NCBI GenBank assembly: GCA_022606425.2 | Contig: JAHDVF020000754.1 | Coordinates: 62,001-126,000, forward strand | Direction: 5' to 3' | Source: Lepidostoma basale | Lineage: Eukaryota; Arthropoda; Insecta; Trichoptera; Lepidostomatidae | Length of the DNA: 64,000 bases | Shown: in pieces, positions 57,882 through 64,000 of the stretch | Layout of the letters: the number at the start of each line of letters is the position of its first letter | Position numbering within the stretch: position 1 is the stretch's first letter | The notes under the pieces: generated by a model | Databases searched by the model: none | The model's input: the letters and a program-made list of their open reading frames with translations, nothing else | Told to the model about the DNA's origin: nothing | Translations under genes and position numbers: made by a program

Positions 57882-58222
57882 CTAAGATGGCAGCGCACAA
57901 TGGTGTTCTTGTGCCGACCCTTATGTATGGAAGTGAAACATGGAACTTGCAAAATAAAGATAAAAATGCAATAAAAATTTGATCACTTAGACCAATGTGT
58001 GGTAAATCTGTATGATAAAGTGTCAAATGCAAATGTGAGAAGTGAATGAAGTGCGTATGAATGTTTTTAGAAACAAAAATTAAAAGATCATTAAGATGGT
58101 TTGGACACATGCAAAAACTGAATGAAAAAAGAATAGTAAGAAAATATAAGTAAATGACTCAAACAGAACCACCAGAAATAAGGGAAGATCGAAGAAAACG
58201 TAGCACGATCAAATCAATCAAA
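57882..58222 (+). pseudogene. LINE family A ORF2 C-terminus, first part
   Basis: The + strand reads KMAAHNGVLVPTLMYGSETW then NLQNKDKN, SLRPMCGKSV, LRWFGHMQKLNEKRIVRKYK, and a final GRSKKT-like region, with stops. It is the same sequence as 60.65-61.0 kb. The match stops at ATCAAATCAATCAAAT (58207-58222) and resumes at 58437, so the family-5 palindrome is inserted between the halves. Confidence 0.8.
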
Positions 58223-58436
58223 TAATGAATAGTAATGAAAACGTCAGTTTTACAGAAGTTTTATTATATTTTATGGTAATGACATGTTTCGCCCTTCTAA
58301 GGCATTATCAAATGTTAGAAGGGCGAAACATGTCATTCCTATAAAATATAATAAAAGTTCCAGAAAACTGACGTTTTCATTCGTATTAATTATTTAATAT
58401 GGAGTTTTACATCATTGTTCTAGAAAAAATAAATAA
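58223..58436. repeat. Family-5 palindrome, intact, inserted in LINE family A
   Basis: Arms of about 65 bp (58232-58298 and 58315-58380) are inverted with few mismatches, around a 16-bp centre. In the left arm (minus) TTGATAATGCCTTAGAAGGG then CGAAACATGTCA has a TTGATAA core, stem II GCC/GGC, GAAAC, the ACATGT palindrome and C (GTC). The right arm carries the 3' half on the + strand. This is the best copy of the family that also occurs near 8.85, 30.25, 30.52, 40.39, 51.93, 54.53 and 56.14 kb. Confidence 0.65.
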
Positions 58437-58605
58437 ATCAATTATATATTAAATGTTGTCCACTTGTGGAGTCATAGAAATCGACGTGCATGCATGACGC
58501 GATGTTTGAATGTTAAGAAAGCTGGAGAAATATGTCAAGAAAGAACAGTGTGGAGATCCATTATTTCTACCTATCCTTTCGGGAGACAGCGTAATAATTA
58601 GTTAT
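58437..58605 (+). pseudogene. LINE family A, 3' end, second part
   Basis: AAATGTTGTCCACTTGTGGA, GTCATAGAAATCGACGTGCA, GACGCGATGTTTGAATGTTA, AAGAACAGTGTGGAGATCCA, TTCTACCTATCC and ATAATTAGTTATTTAGTT. It completes the copy begun at 57.88 kb. No open frame. Confidence 0.75.
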
Positions 58606-58609
58606 TTAG

Positions 58610-59715
58610 TTCATTTAACACTTTTGGGATGTTAAATATAGAGTTTTTTTTTAAATATAATACATAGGTACGTTGGAAATATGTTCCTAGAAAAAAGAAT
58701 ATTTTTCATTTCTTCATTATTTTAAAATGAATTAACCTTAGAAGTTCTAAAGTGATGAAGTTATCTATGCGAATTTAACATGTTTAAAAAAATCATACAT
58801 AGCCGTCTCCATATATCCAGATCATATGCTTATTTTAACGTAAAATTCAACGCTTTTTAGATTTATTAATAAATTAAAACCATTTTTTTTGTATATGCAT
58901 CAATTGAATTTAGTTGTTGCATTGTTCGTGTGATTGTTGCTAAAGTCATAACAGGAACTAAACAATATTAAAAAAAATAATAATAATAATTTCATCTACA
59001 TGACGCATTTGTACAAAAATCAATGACCCATGTTTCATATTAGTAGTAAGCTGTCATTTGCATACATTTTCTTTTGTGATTTATTAAGGTAGCATTTTCG
59101 TAAGCTCTTCAAATATTATTATGCGTTGCTCCGTGGAATCATACGCCTCAAAATAAACAGCCACAAACTTTACGTACATGTTATTACTTACGGGAGACAC
59201 CGCGGGCCAAGTATTCCATCTTCTTGCTTATCACACCAACTACGCTCAAAACGCGGCGATGCATCGAAAATATGATAGTTACTCGTACAACAGGTGATTT
59301 AATTCAATATTATATATATTTTTCACCTGAACACAGCAAATTTTAAAATATTGGTCAGAGCAACCTTCCGGTAAATTGATATTTTGTATTTAACGTAATA
59401 TTATTATATGTGTATGTGTGTAACATAAATTTGTACCTAAAATAAAATAAACAAAGGAACACTGAAAATAACACTCAACTAATCCTCTTCTTCATCTTTT
59501 ATCATTTTAATAGCATTTTCGAAATAAAACTCAACTTCTGCAATAAGAATTTTAGTCTAATATGTAGTGTGTTATAATATCCGTAATTGTCTTCATATTT
59601 TTTTAGATCCTAAGTTCCACAAACCGCTTTGAGACAATCAATATGAGTATACATCGAAACATAATTCTTGTCCCTTCATAAATCATCATCATTCATCATT
59701 CATTTTCTTCATAAA
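58610..59715. other. AT-rich non-coding DNA
   Basis: Nothing recognised. A slightly GC-richer part at 59150-59270 (GAGACACCGCGGGCCAAGTA, CAAAACGCGGCGATGCATCG) may be conserved. Confidence 0.35.
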
Positions 59716-59721
59716 TAATAA

Positions 59722-60178
59722 TTCTCCCTTATGTATGGAAGTGACGTTTGGAACTAGCAAAAGAGGGATGGAAGTAGGATAAATACCGTGAAATGAGATT
59801 ACTGAGAAGAATGTGCGAATAAGAAAGAAATGTAAGGCAGATGATTACATCATTAATAAATTACAAAAGGATCCTTGAGTTATTTTGAACATATGGGACG
59901 AATTAACAAGAGAAAAATGGTTAAAATGTTGTCTACAAGCAGTATGAGTAGAAAAAAGAGCTGTGAATAACCAAGGTAATAAGCATGGCATGACCAAATT
60001 AATCAAATCCTAAAAGGCGGCTTCATTCGAAGTCGTAAAAATCGACGAGTGTGCATTATACAATTTACGAATGTATAGGAAACTAGAGATTTATGTCAAG
60101 GCAGGCCAGTATGGCAATCCATTCTCTCTGCCCACCCCTCTAGAGAAACGGCGCGATGATTAGTTCGCTAGTTAGTAT
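59722..60178 (+). pseudogene. LINE family A, 3' end copy
   Basis: CCTTATGTATGGAAGTGACG, TTACTGAGAAGAATGTGCGA, GGACGAATTAACAAGAGAAA, CATGACCAAATTAATCAAAT, GTAGAAATCG-like, TGGCAATCCATTCTCTCTGC, AAACGGCGCGATGATTAGTT then CGCTAGTTAGTA. It follows the 60.65-61.17-kb copy in order, with multiple frameshifts. Confidence 0.75.
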
Positions 60179-60179
60179 C

Positions 60180-60650
60180 ATAATTCTTTATACCTATATC
60201 TTCAATAACCCTTTTTCAACTTGTGAGTATGAGGTGGCATGTACCAAACGATTTTGATTGGTCTACTGTAATATGTATCTAAAGAAATTATTAGGGATAT
60301 CACAAAGTTGCGTAGTTGGAGTGTATCTTGGCTCTAAAGTATTAGTGATTGGATTGAATTGAGAATCAATTGGAAAATCTGGGGAGAGGGCGCTTTTAAA
60401 TTAACAGTCGACATGTTAGAGATTTGACTGAATAAAGAAAGGATATTGATTAACTGATAGTTATTAATTTATAATAGTAAACACGATTATTTTATGGTTT
60501 TAGATGGATTTAATTTATATAAATTATATAAATCGTGACAAATTTGTTTCGCCTTGCGAGGGCATTCTCAAACAGAGAGATAAATGCATTAAATCCAAGT
60601 AAAACCACTTAACAATCGTGTTTATTATTATAAATGAAGAATGTAGTTTA
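60180..60650. other. Non-coding DNA with an inverted hairpin repeat
   Basis: At 60475-60630 ATAATAGTAAACACGATTAT and AATCGTGTTTATTATTATAA form inverted ends around TTTGTTTCGCCTTGCGAGGG and CATTCTCAAACAG, which resembles a variant of family 5 (GTTTCGCCTT, AAGGCATT). No gene was recognised. Confidence 0.45.
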
Positions 60651-60654
60651 AACT

Positions 60655-61166
60655 AGAATGGCAGTGCATAATGGTGTTCTTCTACCGACCCTAATGTATG
60701 GAAGTGAAGCATGGAACAGGCAAAAGAAGGATGAAAGTAGAATAAATGCAGTAGAAATGAGATCTCTTAGACGAATGTGTAGATACTCTGTGTATGATAG
60801 AGTGTAGAATTAAAATATAAGAAGTGAATGCGGTGCGAATGATGGTGTCATGAACAAAATAATGAAAGGATCATTAAGATGGTTTGGACATATGGAAAGA
60901 ATGAATGAAGAAAGAATGGTAAAAAAATTATATATTAATGATATAAATGGAACCAGAAACAGAGGAAGACCGAGGAAAACGTGGCACGATCAAATAAATC
61001 AAATGTTGAATGTCGGCCATGTGAGGAGTCAGAGAAATCGACGCGCGTGCATGACAAGATGTATGAATGTTGAGGAAGCGAGAGAAATATGTCAGGAAAG
61101 AAAAGTGTGGCAGTCCATTCTTTCTGCCTACACCTTCGGGGAGACGGCGTGATGGTTAGTTAGTTA
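60655..61166 (+). pseudogene. LINE family A ORF2 C-terminus, best copy, with GTTA tail
   Basis: The reading is AVHNGVLLPTLMYGSEAWNR, QKKDESRINAVEMRSLRRMC (then stops), and from 60850 an open 100-codon frame: GSLRWFGHMERMNEERMVKK, GRPRKTWHDQINQMLNVGHV, RRACMTRCMNVEEAREICQE, KVWQSILSAYTFGETA. It is the C-terminal domain of a LINE polyprotein (LYGSE.W, RSLR.MCGV, LRWFGH.ER). The clade is not certain. The 3' end is GGGGAGACGGCGTGATGGTT then AGTTAGTTA. No RT core is present. Confidence 0.8.
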
Positions 61167-61169
61167 CAA

Positions 61170-61865
61170 AACTAATACCTCAACCATCAATAATATTATA
61201 GTTATTATTTAGAGTAATAGAGTGTTGTAACGTTAAAAGGTGAATTGCGATAAAATTAAATTAAATTCTTTGAGTAGGCGTCTTCCCATATTATGATTTA
61301 GACATGCAGTGTACCGCATGGTTTTCAGGAAGTTTATCCACCTCGGGGCGTGTGAAAACTAGAATATATTGCTGGAACTTTGTACAGTTACACCTACTTG
61401 CAGACGTAACGGTGAGAAGAGAGGAGAAAAATTGGGTTTATGATTTATATACTCGAATATCACATCTATTAAAGGAAATCCATTATTACATTAGTTTTTA
61501 TAACACAGGAATTAAATAATGATATATATTTTTTTTAAATATCATATACTCGTATATAATAAGAAAGAATAAATGTCAAGTACTATAAATATTAGGGGGT
61601 AGGCCTTACTAGTGACATGATAGACAATTTCCCTGGACGGAATCACAACATTATCCAAATCTGACATAATTATAGTCTCTTATTTCAGCCAAAAATTTTG
61701 TTGAGACTTTATGACTCTCAGATTCAAATATATACAGGTATGTGTAAATGTTTGTGTGTATTTAAATATCATTCATATTTTTTGTTTGTAACTGACGAAT
61801 GTGGGATGTCAACTAATAAATATTGAAATTATTCACTGTTCAATTAAAAACACTGTTTTAATATC
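61170..61865. other. Non-coding DNA, probably intronic
   Basis: The 71-codon frame at 61304-61519 has no recognised domain. The word TACTCGTA occurs at 61547-61554. Nothing else was recognised. Confidence 0.35.
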
Positions 61866-61892
61866 AAATTGAGTTTATTTTTTCTAAAATCG

Positions 61893-62020
61893 TCGTGACA
61901 GCTGTTTCGGTAACCGAAACTGAAACAAAAAGTGTTATGAAATATTTCTGTATTTATATTCAGTTTATTGTAACACCTGACGATGGTAACATCGGTGTTT
62001 CCGCCAAAACAATGGATTAT
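61893..62020. repeat. Family-2 hammerhead-like repeat, decayed
   Basis: On the minus strand at about 61897-61916, CGGTTACCGAAACAGCTGTC carries the GAAAC box and the ACAGCTGT palindrome with C. On the + strand at 61977-61983 CTGACGA is followed by TGGTAACATCGGTGTTTCCG then CCAAAACAATGG, with a decayed stem II. The layout matches the copies near 1.0 and 31.2 kb (same CCAAAACAATGG flank). Confidence 0.5.
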
Positions 62021-62170
62021 CTAAATATTGAAATGTTAACAATGTAATGACTTACCACATATCTGAATATGTTTTATGACGCAGCGTCACCCTTTCGCCA
62101 GATTCGTTCACTTATTTTCTGAATAAAATGAAAATATATAATGTACGTAGGAGAGACTTGTAAAAAATGT

Positions 62171-62186
62171 TTTTTGTTCTTCCTAG
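62171..62186 (+). promoter_or_regulatory. Splice acceptor before the receptor exon
   Basis: TTTTTGTTCTTCCTAG is a strong polypyrimidine tract plus AG, 18 bases before the ATG at 62205. The TAG of the acceptor is the first upstream stop in the exon's frame. Confidence 0.7.
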
Positions 62187-62204
62187 GGGTGGAGTCAGCC
62201 TAAG

Positions 62205-62390
62205 ATGGTGTATGTGCTGGTGGCGCTGGTACTGTGTGCGGCGGGCGGCCCCGCCGCGGCCAACCCGGAAGCCAAGCGCCTGTATGACGACCTGCTGAGC
62301 AACTACAATCGGCTGATAAGGCCCGTCGGCAACAACTCGGACCGGCTCACCGTCAAGATGGGCCTCAAGCTCAGTCAACTCATCGATGTG
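62205..62390 (+). CDS. nAChRalpha: Nicotinic acetylcholine receptor alpha subunit, N-terminal exon (partial)
   Basis: The exon encodes 62 residues: a signal peptide ([19 protein letters not shown], residues 1-19), then [35 protein letters not shown] and KLSQLIDV. This is the hallmark start of mature insect nAChR alpha subunits of the alpha1/alpha3 type, the N-terminal helix and first strand of the extracellular ligand-binding domain of a pentameric acetylcholine-gated cation channel. NNS is a potential N-glycosylation sequon. The exon ends on a whole codon (GTG) before GTAAGT, so the intron is phase 0. The next exon, expected to start NLKNQ, is not in the window. The frame is open upstream (GWSQPK) to the acceptor, so the ATG may or may not be the true start. 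GC content is far above the surroundings. Which alpha paralogue it is cannot be settled from 43 mature residues. Confidence 0.9.
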
Positions 62391-62396
62391 GTAAGT
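62391..62396 (+). promoter_or_regulatory. Splice donor after the receptor exon
   Basis: GTAAGT directly follows the GTG codon at 62388-62390. It is a near-consensus donor. Confidence 0.85.
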
Positions 62397-62489
62397 CCTA
62401 CACATATCAATGTATTATAAATCAACAGTTTGGTGCACCTGTGTGTGCGGTGGGGGTCTCAGACGGTCGTCGCCCTTCAAGTCCTCTGA

Positions 62490-62669
62490 GAGTGTCGTCT
62501 CCTCACTAGCGCAAGAGATAGGATGATTGAAGACGTAAGAGTCGCTATCCGCCCGGTCTGGAACTCAGATCTGACTGACTATGAGCACAATTTTAGGTGC
62601 CTGAAGAATTTTGTGAGAACTTGGACTGAGGTTTTTGCTGAGGTACGGCGGGACATAGAGGGAGATTAG
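62490..62669 (+). other. Short GC-richer open frame in the intron, unknown
   Basis: The frame is open from 62490. From ATG 62523 it reads MIEDVRVAIRPVWNSDLTDY, EHNFRCLKNFVRTWTEVFAE and VRRDIEGD, stopping at 62667-62669 (48 codons). The composition looks protein-like, but I recognise no family. It could be a scrap of a retroelement gag or an exon of something else. The downstream GGTTCGGGTCCCCCTTGGTG also looks like repeat sequence. Confidence 0.35.
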
Positions 62670-62744
62670 CGCAGCTTAAATGTGGTTCGGGTCCCCCTTG
62701 GTGGCACAAATATACATATATTTTTTTATTTTTTTATTTTTTTA

Positions 62745-63250
62745 TTAACTTAAAGCCCGCATTGACGGGGGACGGGCCAAGGGATTGCATGAGTTAAGCT
62801 GACGAAAGGCGCTGCTGCGTTTATAACAGCTGCGGGTAAGCGGAGGGAGTTCTCTATGGCTCGGCCATATACTTGCTGAGTATCTTAAACCTTGTGATGA
62901 TACGTCCTGGTCACGAGGACCTGGCGTGGAAGGATTCCTCTCCTTCTCCAGTCCTCTCCTGGTCACGGGACCAAATGTGGTGAATCGTCCTAGTCCGTGG
63001 GGAATTAATCCATCCTGGTCACGGCACCAAATGTGATGATACGTCCTGGTCACGAGGACCTGGCGTGGTGGAATGAGCTGGTCCCCGATGGTAACCCAGC
63101 CTTCATCCTTCCTGGTCATCAACACTGTGATGACCCGTCCTGGACACGGCGCCGAATGTGATGGATCGCGCTGATCCCATGAGGAACCTAAGCAGAATCC
63201 CTCCTAACCTTCCTCCTCGAATGGTGGAGCTTCCTCCAGTCGTTCCCTCT
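62745..63250. repeat. Imperfect tandem array, LTR-retroelement-like
   Basis: The core CCTGGTCACGGCACCAAATG then TGATGATACGTC recurs with variation at about 62905, 62952, 63014-63055 and 63126, with shared ACGAGGACCTGGCGTGG pieces. Words such as CACCAAATGTGATGA resemble the zone after an LTR (primer site region) of Gypsy-type elements, but no LTR pair or pol gene is visible. The 126-codon minus frame here derives from the repeats. Confidence 0.45.
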
Positions 63251-64000
63251 TCATCCACCTGTACGGGGCTTACAGGTGTTTTACCTTACGCGAGTTGGCC
63301 TTCGTGATCGTCTAGAAATAATACCGTATGACCCTTTGTTATGACCGATGTAATCCAAGCCCTTTTATTTGGCGAATACTGATAATTTCATTCTAAAGCT
63401 AATCGTTCCTAACCCTTCCGAATATTCTAAGCAATCCTGACAAACCCACGTGTAATCAAACTATATGTCACTCAATATTTCCTAGGAACATCTAAACCAA
63501 ACAACCTAAAATATCTCTAAGTTTACAAAATATAAATTCAAAATATTATCTCTAGAAAATGTGGCAGCCCTGGAAGAAACATTCACAAACAATATACAAC
63601 AAATACAATGTACAGTTATTTAAATCAGAGCGTAATGTAATAACGATGCAATAAAGAACAGCTTTCTGAAAGGTACAATTATATAGCAATTCAGTGTCAA
63701 AATATAATATATTAAGTATATAAGGAGTTGTGGGGGGTAACTGGGATATAATAGTGTTAGTATCGCGTTGAACCAGTCTTTTCGTCAGACTGATGATTTT
63801 TCTCCACTGCTCCACAGCAGGATCGTCTGGTAACCAGACGACCTACTTCCCAACCCTTAATCAGTGGACCTGGGGATTCAAACCCATGAACCTGGCCATC
63901 ACCCTATCAGGGGTTTTCGAAGTTCGGTCCACTCACCTTCGAGACAATCTCCACCAATAGACAGATAGCAGGGTCTTTCACCATACTACCTTATATTTCG
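63251..64000. other. Unassigned DNA at the window edge, possibly retroelement
   Basis: Mixed composition, not typical of the rest of the window. CAGGATCGTCTGGTAACCAG and ACGACC at 63820-63843 form a small inverted pair. It may continue the LTR-like region to the left. No gene was recognised. Confidence 0.3.

Noticed and set aside
45842..58436. Repeated palindromes as a CRISPR array
   Set aside because: The repeats are kilobases apart, of unequal length and inverted, in a eukaryotic genome with introns and LINEs. There is no regular spacing.
26397..61166. GTTAGTTA runs as telomere-like repeats
   Set aside because: The runs are short, occur at the ends of LINE family A pieces, and differ from the insect telomere unit TTAGG.
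62745..63125. 126-codon minus-strand frame as a protein with repeated Arg-Asp-Gln motifs
   Set aside because: The repeated residues come directly from the DNA tandem array. No start context or family match.
1..64000. tRNA and rRNA genes
   Set aside because: I looked for A and B box pairs with cloverleaf potential and for rRNA words and found none I could support by eye.

Overview
The window is eukaryotic, AT-rich and almost free of host coding sequence. It fits an insect genome, most likely a moth or butterfly. The reasons are one exon of an insect-type nicotinic acetylcholine receptor alpha subunit near the right end, cecropia-type mariner elements, RTE-like and CR1-like retrotransposons, and many short palindromic repeats. 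The species cannot be read from the sequence. The lineage call is an inference.

The only host coding segment I can support is 62205-62390 (+). It encodes a signal peptide and the first mature residues of a nicotinic receptor alpha subunit and ends at a GTAAGT donor. A good acceptor lies just upstream and the frame stays open back to it, so there is probably at least one earlier exon. Much of the window may therefore be the 5' intron or upstream region of this gene, filled with transposons and carrying scattered GC-richer blocks that could be conserved non-coding elements.

Layout from left to right: retrotransposon scraps and a palindrome (0-2.7 kb); a degenerate Transib-like (RAG1-related) DNA transposon with terminal inverted repeats and a 5-bp target duplication, sitting in a copy of a palindromic repeat whose empty relative is at 11.2 kb (3.3-5.6 kb); an LTR-like segment (6.3-6.9 kb); a 684-bp inverted-repeat element (8.06-8.75 kb); RTE scraps (12.2-12.8 kb); a CR1/Jockey-like element split by a mariner (15.6-20.2 kb); mostly unrecognised DNA with GC-richer islands (20-33 kb) plus CR1 scraps and a short retroposon; an RTE-like element and a second mariner (33.1-36.7 kb); palindromes and RT scraps (38-48 kb); a complete Penelope-like element with an intact 815-aa protein and hammerhead-ribozyme motifs in its repeats (48.05-51.44 kb); many 3' pieces of one LINE family ending in GTTA repeats (57-61 kb); the receptor exon (62.2 kb); and an LTR-like tandem region (62.7-64 kb).

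The most unusual signal is a set of short hairpins scattered through the window. They share the plan CTGANGA, stem II, GAAAC, then a 4-8 nt palindrome ending in a possible hammerhead cleavage triplet. The intact Penelope-like element carries the best versions. The others look like remnants of at least four more families that reuse the same ribozyme plan.
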